The notes: generated by a model not told the origin, from the sequence alone. A stretch of 64,000 nt of DNA from Lachnospiraceae bacterium (GCA_017430085.1 JAFRNR010000002.1:1-64000), one strand, 5' to 3'. Positions 53,071 through 62,801 are shown, numbered from the stretch's first letter. Made by a program: numbers and translations.

Positions 53071-53105
53071 GGTTTTTCCTGCAATGCTTTCTGAAGGAGT
53101 CTTCA

Positions 53106-54146
53106 ATGGACCTTGAAATATTATACCGCGCCGTCGACCGGGCCGTCTCTTCCCTGGACTTCCCCCGCATCTGGCCGGGCTTCGCCCCGCTGAAATTCGC
53201 CCTGTACGACGCCGAAAAATGCTTCTTCAACGGCCGGTATGTCGATAAAACCGACGATTTCTGCGCCAACACCTCGATCAATTACCGCGGCGAGCAGATC
53301 GCGATCTGGATGGTGCAGGAGGACCTGCCCCTCCCCGTCCTGACCTCCAAACTCGTTCACGAAATGTTCCACGGCTTCCAGACCCTGCAGGGCTGGACCT
53401 GCTGGCCGGACGAGATGGAAGCCCTGCGCCGCTACCGCTATGACGCGGAAAACCTCTGTCTCAAACTGCGCGAAAACGAGCTGCTCCTGGCACTGCTCGA
53501 CGGCTTTGACGACACCGCCTTCCGCGAACTGACTGCGCTCCGGAAACGCCGCAGCGGGGCGTTCCCGTTCGAGTTTTCCTACGAATGCAAAGTCGAAGAA
53601 ATCGAAGGAACGGCCAACTACGTCGAATGGCAGGTCCTGCAGCAGCTGGACGAAAACGCGGCCGCCGCCCTGACGGACCGGATGCGGCCGGCGATGACGC
53701 GCCCGGAGCGCCTGTTCCCGATCCGCATTTCCTGCTACTTCACCGGTGCCCTGATGATCCACGCCATGCGGCGGGCCGGCGTGTATGATTTCGCCCCCGC
53801 CGAACGGCCCGCGCCCCTGCCGCTCGTGCGCTCCGCCGCTGCCTCCGACGGCCTCTTCCCCGGCAAGGACGCCTGTTATCGGCAGGTTTCTGACGCGGTC
53901 GCATCCTATCAGGAAGAAACCGCCGCGATCGTCCGCTCCGCGCTGGACAGGAACGACGTCGTCCTGGAAGGCCCCCTCGAACTCGTCACTGTGAACATCT
54001 ACAACGCGAGATATCATGACGGTTACGTGACTTCGACGTACTTCCTGATGTACAGGGACGGCGCGGAAGAGAAGATGATCCCCGGGAATTTCGTGATCAA
54101 AATGCGGGACGGGAAAACGATCGATAATGTGTACCGGTGGGAATAA
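53106..54146 (+). CDS. HExxH putative zinc metallopeptidase of unknown family
   Basis: 346 residues, no signal peptide or membrane helix. LVHEMFHGFQ gives a HExxH site (His85, Glu86, His89). A later VEEIEGTANYVEW (about 163-175) offers a Glu third ligand, as in gluzincins. The long middle segment is helical and rich in Arg, Glu and Leu. The last 70 residues are beta-like. I do not recognise a named family. GAAGGAGTCTTCA precedes the ATG. A peptidase role is inferred from the motif only; it stands alone between repeats. Confidence 0.7.
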   Translation: MDLEILYRAVDRAVSSLDFPRIWPGFAPLKFALYDAEKCFFNGRYVDKTDDFCANTSINYRGEQIAIWMVQEDLPLPVLTSKLVHEMFHGFQTLQGWTCWPDEMEALRRYRYDAENLCLKLRENELLLALLDGFDDTAFRELTALRKRRSGAFPFEFSYECKVEEIEGTANYVEWQVLQQLDENAAAALTDRMRPAMTRPERLFPIRISCYFTGALMIHAMRRAGVYDFAPAERPAPLPLVRSAAASDGLFPGKDACYRQVSDAVASYQEETAAIVRSALDRNDVVLEGPLELVTVNIYNARYHDGYVTSTYFLMYRDGAEEKMIPGNFVIKMRDGKTIDNVYRWE

Positions 54147-54160
54147 AACCCCGAAAAACC

Positions 54161-54185
54161 TGACAAAGGAACCGTCCCCCTGTCA
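54161..54185. repeat. 25-bp dispersed repeat (TGACA...TGTCA type)
   Basis: Identical to the copy at 27-51, between the HExxH gene stop and the ribosome-binding site of the aminotransferase gene. Confidence 0.85.
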
Positions 54186-54204
54186 GACCTAAGGAGGAAC
54201 CTTT

Positions 54205-55404
54205 ATGACCTATGATTTTACCACCATCATCCCGCGCGAGGGCAAGGATGCCCTGGCGGTGGAAGGGCTCGGCTGGGGCTTCGGGCCCCGTGCGCCGAAG
54301 GAGGGGTTCGATTTCATTCCGATGTGGGTGGCGGACATGAATTTCCCGACGGCGCCGTCCATCACGCGGAAGATCGTGGAGCGGGCGGAGCATCCGCTGT
54401 ACGGATATTTTCTGGCGCAGCCGGCGTATTACCAGGCCATTTTCGACTGGCAGAAGCGCCACGGCGTGACCGGCCTGGAGAAGTGGCAGATCGGCTACCA
54501 CAATGGCGTGCTGGGCGGCGTGGCCTCGCTGATGAAGGCCTTCACCGCGCCCGGCGACAAGGTGCTCATGCACAGCCCCGCGTACATCGGCTTCACCCAC
54601 GTGCTGGAGGACCTGGGCCGGCGCACGGAGCTCTCGCCCATGAAAAAGGACGCGGACGGCGTCTGGCGCATGGACTTCGAGGACATGGAGCGGCGCCTGG
54701 CGGAAGAGCACATCCACTTCGCCATTTTCTGTTCCCCGCACAACCCGACCGGCCGCGTCTGGGAGCGGCGGGAGATCGAGCAGGCGATGGCGCTGTACGC
54801 GAAATACGACTGCGTCGTGGCCGCGGATGAGATCTGGTCCGACCTGATCCTGCCGGGCTACAAGCACATCCCCGTGCAGAGCGTCAGCGGGGACGCGCGC
54901 CGCCGGACCGTGGCCTTTTATTCGCCCAGCAAGGGCTTCAATCTTTCCGGCCTGTGGAACAGCTACAGCATCGCCTACGACCGGACCCTCCAGGACCGCA
55001 TGGTGAAAGAAGGCGAAATGACGCACTACAACAGCCTGAACGTGCTGTCCATGCATGCCCTGACGGGCGCTTACAGCGAAGAGGGAGCGGAATGGCTCCG
55101 CCAGTTGCTGGAGGTGCTGCAGGGCAACATCGACCTGGTCTGCGATTTCGTACGTGACGAACTGCCCGGCGTGGCCGTGAGCCGCCCGCAGAGCACCTAT
55201 CTGGTCTTTCTCTGCTGCGATGAGTATGTTTCCCGCACCGGAAGGACCATGGACGAGATCATCGCCGCCGCCTGGGACGTGGGTGTCGGCCTTCAGGACG
55301 GCCGCCCCTTCTTCGAACCCTTCGGCCTGCGGCTGAACCTGGCCCTGCCCCGCTCCCGCGTGCAGGAAGCGATGCGGCGGCTGAAGGAATACGTTTTCGT
55401 GTGA
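54205..55404 (+). CDS. MalY/PatB-family PLP C-S lyase or aminotransferase
   Basis: 399 residues, fold-type I. PMWVADMNFPTAPSI near the N-terminus, CSPHNPTGRVW, ADEIWSDLIL and the PLP-Lys in FYSPSKGFNLSGL are MalY/PatB hallmarks. Members cleave cystathionine or cysteine to sulfide or homocysteine, pyruvate and ammonia. AAGGAGGAACCTTT precedes the ATG. Confidence 0.93.
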   Translation: MTYDFTTIIPREGKDALAVEGLGWGFGPRAPKEGFDFIPMWVADMNFPTAPSITRKIVERAEHPLYGYFLAQPAYYQAIFDWQKRHGVTGLEKWQIGYHNGVLGGVASLMKAFTAPGDKVLMHSPAYIGFTHVLEDLGRRTELSPMKKDADGVWRMDFEDMERRLAEEHIHFAIFCSPHNPTGRVWERREIEQAMALYAKYDCVVAADEIWSDLILPGYKHIPVQSVSGDARRRTVAFYSPSKGFNLSGLWNSYSIAYDRTLQDRMVKEGEMTHYNSLNVLSMHALTGAYSEEGAEWLRQLLEVLQGNIDLVCDFVRDELPGVAVSRPQSTYLVFLCCDEYVSRTGRTMDEIIAAAWDVGVGLQDGRPFFEPFGLRLNLALPRSRVQEAMRRLKEYVFV

Positions 55405-55424
55405 CGGTACAGAAATGGGCCGCC

Positions 55425-55477
55425 GGGGACGGTTCCGAGTGGCACTGCACGTAGGGAACGTTGTCTCAATGGCCCGG
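55425..55477. repeat. Variant dispersed repeats
   Basis: GGGGACGGTTCCGAGTGGCACT (55425-55446), the AGTGGCACT variant also seen at 61830-61905, followed by a degenerate GTAGGG...GGCCCGG palindrome (55451-55477). Confidence 0.65.
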
Positions 55478-55565
55478 ACCGAATGTTTGGGAATCTATTG
55501 TAATTGTCTGCTCTTGTCGACCGCCCAAAGGAACTATGGTCCTACATCATGAGGAAAAAAAAGAC

Positions 55566-58500
55566 ATGAAGAAAAAAACATCTATATACGGTACTGCATT
55601 TCTTGTACTGATAGCACTACTGTTTATACCTGTATGCTATTCGTCTAAAAAGGCAAAAGCAAATAATATAGGGGCTGACCAGGCGTGCGAGGGGGAACGC
55701 TATGGTCTGGAACTGGTAAATGGGTATCCCGCCTGTTGTGTTCATTTCGATGACGGGAGGACTGAAGTACATATTTGTGAAAAAAATTTTCCGGACGAGT
55801 TTTTCAGAAGTTACATCCAGTTTGTACAGTATGGTGGAGCCAGAGTATATGGGAATATGACTATTCCTTTTGATAAATTGACCGGAATCACAGAACTGCC
55901 CATAAGACAACAGGGACATGAATTATATATGACGACCCTAAAAGGCATTGAGTTTCTTCCTGCTTTAGAATCCCTGAACTGTAGCGGCCATGTGCTGACT
56001 GAAATCGACTTAAGCCATAATCCCAAATTAAAATTCATTGACTGTGCAGGCAACTATTTGACAAGCATAGATTTTTCGTTAACCCCGCAATTAGAGGAAA
56101 TTGATTGCTCTGCCAATCAGCTAACTTCCTTGGATTTATCTTCAAATACTAAACTTGTTAAACTGAATGTAAGTAATAACCCTTTGTCTGCTTTGCAAAT
56201 CGAATCGTGTACAGATTTGAAAACGTTGGATGTGAGCAATACGGAAATAAAAATAATCACCCTTGGGTCAGGAGCCAAGTTGACAGATTATACGGCCGGA
56301 AAATATGTTTGGCGGCAGACAGATGGGCATGCGGAATCTGTTGACAGTGTGTATGGACAGGATGAATTGCCTTATTGGACATATGAGTATAACGAGGATT
56401 TGACTTTAAGGTATGCAACAGAAGACCGAGGATGGGATGGAAAAACAGGATATGATTATGAAAATGGCCAAGTGGTGCGGGAAACATCGCTTGCAAGCGG
56501 TGATGGATCAGGTACAGTAAAAGAATATATACGAGATGAGCAAGGGCGAATCATTCATGCCTCTAATACTCGTACTTATATAGGCGAGGTGCAAGATGTT
56601 CTGGAAAAACAGTACAGCTTTGATGATTCTGGAAAGCTGCGTTGGATTAAGTTTGTTTATACGGATATGGATGGGAGTCACGATAATGGAGAGGCAGAAC
56701 TGAATTGTATTTACCAGAGCCTGAACGGGGGATGGACGGTGGAATACCAATTGAACTGGATTACGTATTCCTCTTTTTTAGATAGCTATCATAACGCGAG
56801 TTTTGATCCGGATCCGGAATCCTGGACGAATGGGAGAAGTCGGATTATCAGGGAAAACTTTGACAAAGAAGGACGTCTGCTCAGAAGGGAATGGGATGAC
56901 GGAGATTATACCGTCTGGGAATATGATAGTGAAGGTTGTATGATCAAAAAGGAACGAGCGAATGGTCGCGCTACAACCTACGAGTATAATGAATTGGGAC
57001 AGCTTTTGTCGGAAAGCAACGGTTCTAGTGTATACACATATATTTACGGGGCTAAAAACCAGTGCACAGCCGAAAGATGCCTTGGCGAAAAAGGCATTAG
57101 CTATGTTGTTTACTTAAGTCGTTCCTATGACAAATACGGACATTTAGTACAATTCATTGGCAACTATAATGGTGGCAGCATAAATGGGGAATACAACTGG
57201 GTCTACCTCCCTGTTCCAGGTTCAGAACAGCCGGTTTTGAGTTATAAAGATGAGAAAGAAGCAGGTAACCTTGATGCGCTTTTGGAAGCAGACCCTGCAA
57301 TATACAATAACGATTTGGCCATTATTGCGGCCAAGCTGTCACTCAAAACTTATGATAACAACAGTGCCAACGACGATAGTGTCCGGGACTGTTTAATATA
57401 TGACCTTGGTTTCAACAGTGCAAGCCACGCCAAATTTTATTCCAACAACTACGGCGGTTCCCTCGCTTATACGATCGCAGTGAAGGACTGTCCGACAGAC
57501 GACGCTGATAAAATCCTGGTCATTGTTTGCCGAGGATCCAGAACACCGTATGAGTTGATAAGGGACGCTACCGCATCATTCAGATCCATATATCAAGAAC
57601 GTTATCCTATTTATGACATCGTACAAGACTTTTACGACGATATTGACGAGGGGCTTGACAATGTTCTGGAAATGGATAATCGCTACAAAGTCCTTGTGAC
57701 CGGACACAGTTTGGGCGGCGCGGCGGCTAATCTGGTCGCGGCGAGCCTTACGGACGACGGACTGCCCCGGTTCCGCTCTACTTGCCCGAGTGTGTTTTGC
57801 TATACCTTCGGGGCAATCAACTCGATTGATACAAGTACGACAATAAGTGAGGGATATGAGAATATCCACAATGTTTATAATTTGCGTGACACGTTTTCTC
57901 CGAAGCACTATGGAAAGCGGCAATACATGCCGACCGGCATGGGCAGCGGCGTTGGAAAATTCGGTCATCTGGAGATATACAGTCATGAGCATCGGACAAT
58001 TGGAGACCAGATGAAGAGTACGGTTACACAAATGTATGATGCAGTTAACCACGGTATGGCAAAATACCTGCAGGATTTGGAGGAGCTGTATGTTGTCAGT
58101 GTCCCGAATTGCGGAACCGGCTTCAGATGCCGTTCCATTATAGGCTGCCCTGTAGATGTAGATGTGTATTGCGAAGGCAATCTTGTCGGGCGTGTCGTGA
58201 ATAATGTAGTCGATCAGTCCGTGACGTCTCTTGATATCTACGTTGAAGATGATGTGAAAATCATATATTACCCCGATGACAAAGTTTATGATCTCCAACT
58301 GAAGGCGTATGATGAGGGCGAAATGCTGTATTATACAGAGGATCTCCAAAATGCCGGTGAATCGAAGATGATAACAGGGGTAGAACTGACCAATGGAAAA
58401 GAGTTTTCCAGCCAAATCGGAGGAAACATCGAAGCCTCCGGCGTAAAGCTCTACGTCGTGAACGATGACGGCGAGGTTTTGACAGAGGTGCTGGAGGACG

Positions 58501-58970
58501 GCACGGAGACTCAGATCGAGTACACTGTCACCGTGATTGACGGCATAGCAACCCCTGGCAAAGCAAAGGCCGGAGATACTGTCACCATTACGGCAGATAC
58601 TAAAAGTGGTTACACTTTTAAAGAGTGGAGTGTCACGGGTAATGTAACCCTTGCAAATAAGACAGATTCAACAACTACTTTTACCATGCCGGCCGGTGAC
58701 GTGACCCTCACAGTGACCTATACGAAGGATGCCGATCCAACTCCCGGTGTTCCTGTTCAAACCGAAAAAACGGAACAGACTGGGGATACAGAACAGACTG
58801 GGAATGCTGGGCGAACGGATCCCGCTCCGACAGAAACTGCGAATACCGGGACCGTTGACCATCAGAATGGCATTTCCTGGACCGTGATGATCATTGCGGC
58901 GGTTCTGATAGCCTTCGGCATATTGTGTCCCGTAATCGTTCTATTAAAGCGACAATCAAATGACAGGTAA
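55566..58970 (+). CDS. Large surface protein: LRR, YD-like repeats, class 3 lipase domain, B-repeat, C-terminal TM
   Basis: 1134 residues from ATG 55566 (GAGGAAAAAAAAGAC upstream). Signal peptide about 1-30; leucine-rich repeats about 133-228 (21-residue period: LTSIDF, LTSLDL, LSALQI); YD/RHS-like tyrosine repeats about 270-500 (YDYENGQ, YEYNELGQLL); a class 3 lipase domain about 580-800 with VTGHSLGGAAAN and nucleophile Ser near 715; a divergent InlB B-repeat about 985-1060; Thr/Glu/Gln linker; TM about 1101-1124 with a basic tail. No LPxTG sorting signal. Codon usage is much more AT-rich than all neighbours, suggesting transfer. Probably an anchored, surface-exposed lipase or adhesin. Confidence 0.85.
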   Translation: MKKKTSIYGTAFLVLIALLFIPVCYSSKKAKANNIGADQACEGERYGLELVNGYPACCVHFDDGRTEVHICEKNFPDEFFRSYIQFVQYGGARVYGNMTIPFDKLTGITELPIRQQGHELYMTTLKGIEFLPALESLNCSGHVLTEIDLSHNPKLKFIDCAGNYLTSIDFSLTPQLEEIDCSANQLTSLDLSSNTKLVKLNVSNNPLSALQIESCTDLKTLDVSNTEIKIITLGSGAKLTDYTAGKYVWRQTDGHAESVDSVYGQDELPYWTYEYNEDLTLRYATEDRGWDGKTGYDYENGQVVRETSLASGDGSGTVKEYIRDEQGRIIHASNTRTYIGEVQDVLEKQYSFDDSGKLRWIKFVYTDMDGSHDNGEAELNCIYQSLNGGWTVEYQLNWITYSSFLDSYHNASFDPDPESWTNGRSRIIRENFDKEGRLLRREWDDGDYTVWEYDSEGCMIKKERANGRATTYEYNELGQLLSESNGSSVYTYIYGAKNQCTAERCLGEKGISYVVYLSRSYDKYGHLVQFIGNYNGGSINGEYNWVYLPVPGSEQPVLSYKDEKEAGNLDALLEADPAIYNNDLAIIAAKLSLKTYDNNSANDDSVRDCLIYDLGFNSASHAKFYSNNYGGSLAYTIAVKDCPTDDADKILVIVCRGSRTPYELIRDATASFRSIYQERYPIYDIVQDFYDDIDEGLDNVLEMDNRYKVLVTGHSLGGAAANLVAASLTDDGLPRFRSTCPSVFCYTFGAINSIDTSTTISEGYENIHNVYNLRDTFSPKHYGKRQYMPTGMGSGVGKFGHLEIYSHEHRTIGDQMKSTVTQMYDAVNHGMAKYLQDLEELYVVSVPNCGTGFRCRSIIGCPVDVDVYCEGNLVGRVVNNVVDQSVTSLDIYVEDDVKIIYYPDDKVYDLQLKAYDEGEMLYYTEDLQNAGESKMITGVELTNGKEFSSQIGGNIEASGVKLYVVNDDGEVLTEVLEDGTETQIEYTVTVIDGIATPGKAKAGDTVTITADTKSGYTFKEWSVTGNVTLANKTDSTTTFTMPAGDVTLTVTYTKDADPTPGVPVQTEKTEQTGDTEQTGNAGRTDPAPTETANTGTVDHQNGISWTVMIIAAVLIAFGILCPVIVLLKRQSNDR

Positions 58971-58990
58971 ACCCTGTTGAACAACGGGGA

Positions 58991-59019
58991 GGCCAAAAAG
59001 GGACTGTCCCCTTTTGGCC
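58991..59019. repeat. 29-bp near-perfect palindrome
   Basis: GGCCAAAA (58991-58998) pairs with TTTTGGCC (59012-59019); the centre AGGGACTGTCCCC is itself nearly self-complementary. The GGGACTGTCCC core also occurs at 43126-43138. It follows the surface protein stop by 20 nt and may end its transcript. Confidence 0.7.
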
Positions 59020-59040
59020 CTGCCGCGCAGCATTTTCTCC

Positions 59041-59070
59041 TTGACATCCGCACGGTCCCCGTGATACAAA
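59041..59070 (+). promoter_or_regulatory. Promoter of yifB-dprA
   Basis: TTGACA (59041-59046), 18-nt spacer, TACAAA (59065-59070) with an upstream TG. A GC-rich hairpin with a T-rich loop (about 59100-59124) lies in the leader before the yifB ribosome-binding site. Confidence 0.5.
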
Positions 59071-59148
59071 ATGATCGATGGCGTTGACGGAAATATTTTC
59101 CGGCGGCGCTTTTTTTGCGCGCCGAAACAGAAAGGAGAATATCGAATT

Positions 59149-60678
59149 ATGTACAGCCAGGCGAATGGCATGGCTCTTTTCGGCATGGAAGGAGTCCCGA
59201 TCCACGTGGAGTGCGACTGCTCCACGGGACTGCCCGAGATGTCCATGGTGGGGTATCTAGGCGCGGAAGTGCGGGAAGCCCGGGACCGCGTCCGTACGGC
59301 CCTGAAAAATACCGGCTACCAACTGCCCCCGCGGCGCATTACGGTCAATCTGGCGCCGGCAGACATCCGCAAGGAGGGAACGAGCTTCGATCTGGCCATT
59401 GCGGCGGCGCTGCTCTGCTCCGCGGAACTGGTGGATCTGGACGCGGTCCTGGAGGATACGGTCTTTATCGGCGAACTGGGGCTGGACGGGCGGCTGGTCC
59501 CGGTGAGCGGCGTGCTGACGATGGTCGGCGCCGCGAAAGAAGCGGGCTATGCCTGCTGCGTGGTCCCGGCCGGCAACGGGGCGGAGGGCGCACTGGTGGA
59601 GGGAATCCGGGTCATCGGGCTGGAGAGCCTGGAACAGCTGCCCCTGCTGGCGGCGGGAAAACTGGTCCCGCTGCCCTGCCGCGTGCACGAACTGCTGCAG
59701 GAGGAAAACCGGCGGGAAACGGTGGATTTCGCGGAGGTGAACGGCCAGCGGGCGCTGCGGCGGGCGGCGGAGGTCGCGGCGGCCGGGCGCCACAACCTGC
59801 TGATGATCGGCTCTCCCGGGGCCGGCAAGACCATGGCGGCGCGGCGCATCCCCACCATCCTGCCCCGCCTGTCATTAGAGGAAGCGCTGGAAGTTTCCCG
59901 CATCTATTCCATCTGCGGTCTTCTCACGCCGGAGCGGCCGCTGATCCTGACCAGACCCTTCCGCAGCCCGCATCACACCGTCTCGTCCTTTGCCCTGGTG
60001 GGCGGCGGCCGCGTGCCCCGGCCCGGGGAGATCTCGCTGGCCGACCGCGGCGTCCTGTTTTTGGACGAACTGCCCGAATTCCAGAAAAGCGCGCTCGAGG
60101 CGCTGCGCCAGCCGCTGGAGGACGGCGAGGTGTGCATCGCGCGCGTGCAGGGCTCCTTCCGTTTCCCCGCGGACGTCATGCTGGTCGCGGCCATGAACCC
60201 CTGCCGATGCGGCTATTACCCGGACCGAAACCGCTGCCGCTGCTCGGAGGCGGAGGTGGAGAACTATCTGCGGCGCATCAGCCGCCCGCTGCTGGACCGC
60301 ATGGACCTGTGCGTGGAGGCGCCACCGCTGGGCTACGGAGAGCTGACCGGAAAGGCGAAAAACGAAAGCTCGGAGACCATCCGGGAGCGGGTGGAGGCGG
60401 CCCGGCGCCGCCAGGAGGAGCGCTTCCGGGGCACGGACATCCTGTTCAATTCCCGCATGACCGCGCGGCAGGTGAAGCAGTACTGCACGCTGAGCCGGGA
60501 ACAGAACGAGTTTCTGAAGCGCGTGTTCGAGCAGAAAGGGCTGTCCGCGCGGGCGTATCACCGCATCCTGAAGGTGGCGCGGACCGTCGCGGACCTGCGG
60601 GAGGCGGAGGAGATCTCGCTGGAGGACCTGGCGGAGGCGGTGGGCTACCGTACGCCGGCGGAGAAATTCTGGAGGTGA
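59149..60678 (+). CDS. YifB-family Mg-chelatase-like AAA+ ATPase
   Basis: 509 residues. An N-terminal Lon-like ChlI domain (MALFGMEGVPIHVECDCSTGLP), Walker A at 221-228 (GSPGAGKT), Walker B LFLDELPEF, a Cys cluster (NPCRCGYYPDRNRCRCSE) and the C-terminal Mg_chelatase_C region are in order. This family is often called ComM/YifB; ComM is a branch-migration helicase in transformation, and the dprA neighbour fits a DNA-processing role. AAAGGAGAATATCGAATT precedes ATG 59149. Confidence 0.93.
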   Translation: MYSQANGMALFGMEGVPIHVECDCSTGLPEMSMVGYLGAEVREARDRVRTALKNTGYQLPPRRITVNLAPADIRKEGTSFDLAIAAALLCSAELVDLDAVLEDTVFIGELGLDGRLVPVSGVLTMVGAAKEAGYACCVVPAGNGAEGALVEGIRVIGLESLEQLPLLAAGKLVPLPCRVHELLQEENRRETVDFAEVNGQRALRRAAEVAAAGRHNLLMIGSPGAGKTMAARRIPTILPRLSLEEALEVSRIYSICGLLTPERPLILTRPFRSPHHTVSSFALVGGGRVPRPGEISLADRGVLFLDELPEFQKSALEALRQPLEDGEVCIARVQGSFRFPADVMLVAAMNPCRCGYYPDRNRCRCSEAEVENYLRRISRPLLDRMDLCVEAPPLGYGELTGKAKNESSETIRERVEAARRRQEERFRGTDILFNSRMTARQVKQYCTLSREQNEFLKRVFEQKGLSARAYHRILKVARTVADLREAEEISLEDLAEAVGYRTPAEKFWR

Positions 60679-60682
60679 AACG

Positions 60683-61816
60683 ATGGAAAGACGAGACTAT
60701 CTGTATTTTCTGGCGACGCTGCCGGAGGCCTCGCCGCTGCTGCTCCGCCGCCTGCTCAGCCTGTACGGCGACCCGGAAGCGGTGTTCCGCGAGGAGAAAC
60801 TGCCGGTTTCCGCGCTGCGGCAGGAGGCCGTGAACGAGGCGAAAAAGCGCGTGCCGGAGACGCTGGCGGCGCGCGATGAGGCCGAAAAGGCCGGGATCCG
60901 CTGGATCAGCTGGGAAGAGCCGGAGTACCCGGCCCGCCTGCTGGCACTGGGCGATGCACCGCTCGGCGTGTTCGTAAAAGGGAAGACACCGCCCGAAGAC
61001 ACGCCCTCCGTCGGAATCATCGGCGCGCGGAGCTGCACGCCCTACGGCCGCATGATGGCGGAGCGGTTCGGCGGCGAGCTGGGCGAACAGGGGCTGTCCG
61101 TGATCAGCGGCATGGCCCGCGGCGTCGACGGTTACGCGCAGGAGGCGGCGCTGGAGCGGGGCGGCGCATCCTTTGCAGTGCTGGGCTGCGGCGCGGACGT
61201 GTGCTATCCGCCCGGGAACCGGAAACTGTATGAGGCGCTGGCGGAGAAGGGCGGCCTGCTGACCGAATATCCGCCGGGCACGCCGCCGCTGCCGCATCAT
61301 TTCCCCCTGCGGAACCGGCTGATCGCGGCGCTGTCGGACGTTTTGCTGGTGATCGAGGCGCGCGAAAAGAGCGGGTCGCAGATCACGGTGGACCAGGCGC
61401 TGGAGCAGGGGAAAGAAGTCCTCGCGCTGCCCGGCCGCGTCGGCGACGCGCTCTCCGCCGGCTGCCTGAAACTGATCGGCCAAGGCGCCGGGATCTTGAC
61501 CTGCTGCGGCGACGTCTACCAGGCGCTGGGGCTGGAAATGACCCGGCCCGGGATCGGCCTGCCCGGCGGGAGCGGCCTCTTTGGAGACTTTGACGCCGGG
61601 GATGGCTCCCGGTCTTCCGGTCCTGCCCGTCCCGGCGATCTCCCTCCCGCCCTGCAGCTGATCTGGCGTCACCTGGGCACCGACCCCGTCCACATCGAAG
61701 AACTCCTCGCCGCCGAACCCGACCTCACCCTCGGCGACCTCTCCCTCCGCCTCCTTGATCTTGAATCCCGCGGCTACGTCCGTCAGACGCCCGGCGGCGG
61801 GTATATGAAAAGGTAA
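60683..61816 (+). CDS. dprA: DNA-processing protein DprA
   Basis: 377 residues. An N-terminal SAM-like part, the Rossmann core with GARSCTPYGRMMAE, SGMARGVDGYAQ, VLGCGADVCYPPGN and FPLRNRLIAALSD, and a C-terminal winged helix (about 318-374, ending in GGGYMKR) are all present. DprA loads RecA on incoming single-stranded DNA during transformation and is near-universal. TGGAGGTGAAACG precedes the ATG, 4 nt after yifB. Confidence 0.95.
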   Translation: MERRDYLYFLATLPEASPLLLRRLLSLYGDPEAVFREEKLPVSALRQEAVNEAKKRVPETLAARDEAEKAGIRWISWEEPEYPARLLALGDAPLGVFVKGKTPPEDTPSVGIIGARSCTPYGRMMAERFGGELGEQGLSVISGMARGVDGYAQEAALERGGASFAVLGCGADVCYPPGNRKLYEALAEKGGLLTEYPPGTPPLPHHFPLRNRLIAALSDVLLVIEAREKSGSQITVDQALEQGKEVLALPGRVGDALSAGCLKLIGQGAGILTCCGDVYQALGLEMTRPGIGLPGGSGLFGDFDAGDGSRSSGPARPGDLPPALQLIWRHLGTDPVHIEELLAAEPDLTLGDLSLRLLDLESRGYVRQTPGGGYMKR

Positions 61817-61828
61817 AACAGTACCGAT

Positions 61829-61960
61829 AGGGGACGGTTCTCAAATGGCACTGCCGAAAAAGAACCGTCCCCAAACGGCATCGTCCCCAAGTGGCACTCA
61901 AGCGGCACCTAGGCGGCAAAAAAGGACGGTTCCGGCGGCAATGCCGAAGGAACCGTCCCT
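61829..61960. repeat. GAACCGTCCCC repeat cluster, AGTGGCACT variant
   Basis: Between dprA and the PNPOx gene: GGGGACGGTTC (61830-61840) inverted against GAACCGTCCCC (61862-61872), a partial ATCGTCCCCAAGTGGCACT, then GGACGGTTCC (61924-61933) inverted against GGAACCGTCC (61949-61958). Two nested hairpins therefore fill the 172-nt gap. Confidence 0.8.
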
Positions 61961-61988
61961 CAGAGATTATTTTTATGGAAGAGGATCC

Positions 61989-62801
61989 TCAGTGCCGGGC
62001 GGCGGCCGGCAGCTCCCGCAGGGTGTCAGGCGCAAGCCAGTACGTCAGATCTTCCGGTTTGCTCAGTGTGACGGAGCCGGCCAGTTTTTTGGCCCGGCGC
62101 ATGTATTCTTCGCGCTCATCATAGGTCTCGAAGCGGACGGCGCGTTCGAGGGGCTGGACGTTCATGCGGGGCCAGAAGGCTTTCGCCTGTTCGGCAAGGA
62201 CCAGGAGAAGGCCGTCCCGGAGCCGGCGGAGCTCGCGTTCCTCTTCATTCAACGGCGGATCGCCTTCCGCTTCCCGCTCTTCCAGGATCCGCAGCAGACG
62301 GTCGCGCAGTTCCGTTTTCTTCAGCAGGACGGGACCGGTCAGGAGGCCGTCCGCGTCAGGCAGAAGGAAGCTTCGGACGGGAAAGCCGGCCGCATCGTCG
62401 AATTCGGCGTGCATCCCGGTCAGACAGAAAGGGAGAAGAAGCGCCGGCTCCTGCGCATAAAGTTCCCGCAGGCGCGGACTTTCCGCCAGACAGCGGTCCA
62501 GGATCTCCGGTTCCTCGGAAAAGGACGCCTTCCCGGAAAGCCGGAAGCTGTATCCGCTTTCCGGATCCTGCACACAGAGCTGGCAGGCGGGCGCCAGGCT
62601 CAGTTCCGCATAAAGCCGGGTGTTTTTCGCGGCGGCAAACCAGAGGGCCCCGCCCTGTTCGAGCGGCGGAAGAATCGGGCGGACCGCCGGCCGTTTGTCC
62701 AGTCCGCGCGTCCCGATCATCAGGACCGGCGCCTCCGTGAGCAGTGCCGCGACGGCCCCCGCCTCTTCCTTAAGTTCCCGGATCATCTGTTCCGACAGCA
62801 T
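61989..62801 (-). CDS. Pyridoxamine 5'-phosphate oxidase-like flavin-binding protein
   Basis: 270 residues from ATG 62801, with GGGGAGGAAGAACAAT upstream; the open frame extends further but through the promoter. The first 125 residues form a split-barrel PNPOx-like domain (VLMIGTRGLDKRPAVRPI, GALWFAAAKNTRLYAEL, YSFRLSGKASFSEEPE). The C-terminal half is helical and charged, with no recognised domain. Such proteins bind FMN, F420 or heme and act in redox reactions. It interrupts the common dprA-topA adjacency in inverted orientation. Confidence 0.75.
   Translation of the reverse strand: MLSEQMIRELKEEAGAVAALLTEAPVLMIGTRGLDKRPAVRPILPPLEQGGALWFAAAKNTRLYAELSLAPACQLCVQDPESGYSFRLSGKASFSEEPEILDRCLAESPRLRELYAQEPALLLPFCLTGMHAEFDDAAGFPVRSFLLPDADGLLTGPVLLKKTELRDRLLRILEEREAEGDPPLNEEERELRRLRDGLLLVLAEQAKAFWPRMNVQPLERAVRFETYDEREEYMRRAKKLAGSVTLSKPEDLTYWLAPDTLRELPAAARH

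Noticed and set aside
59100..59124. Terminator in the yifB leader
   Set aside because: The T-run lies in the loop of the GC hairpin, not after it, so intrinsic termination is unlikely.
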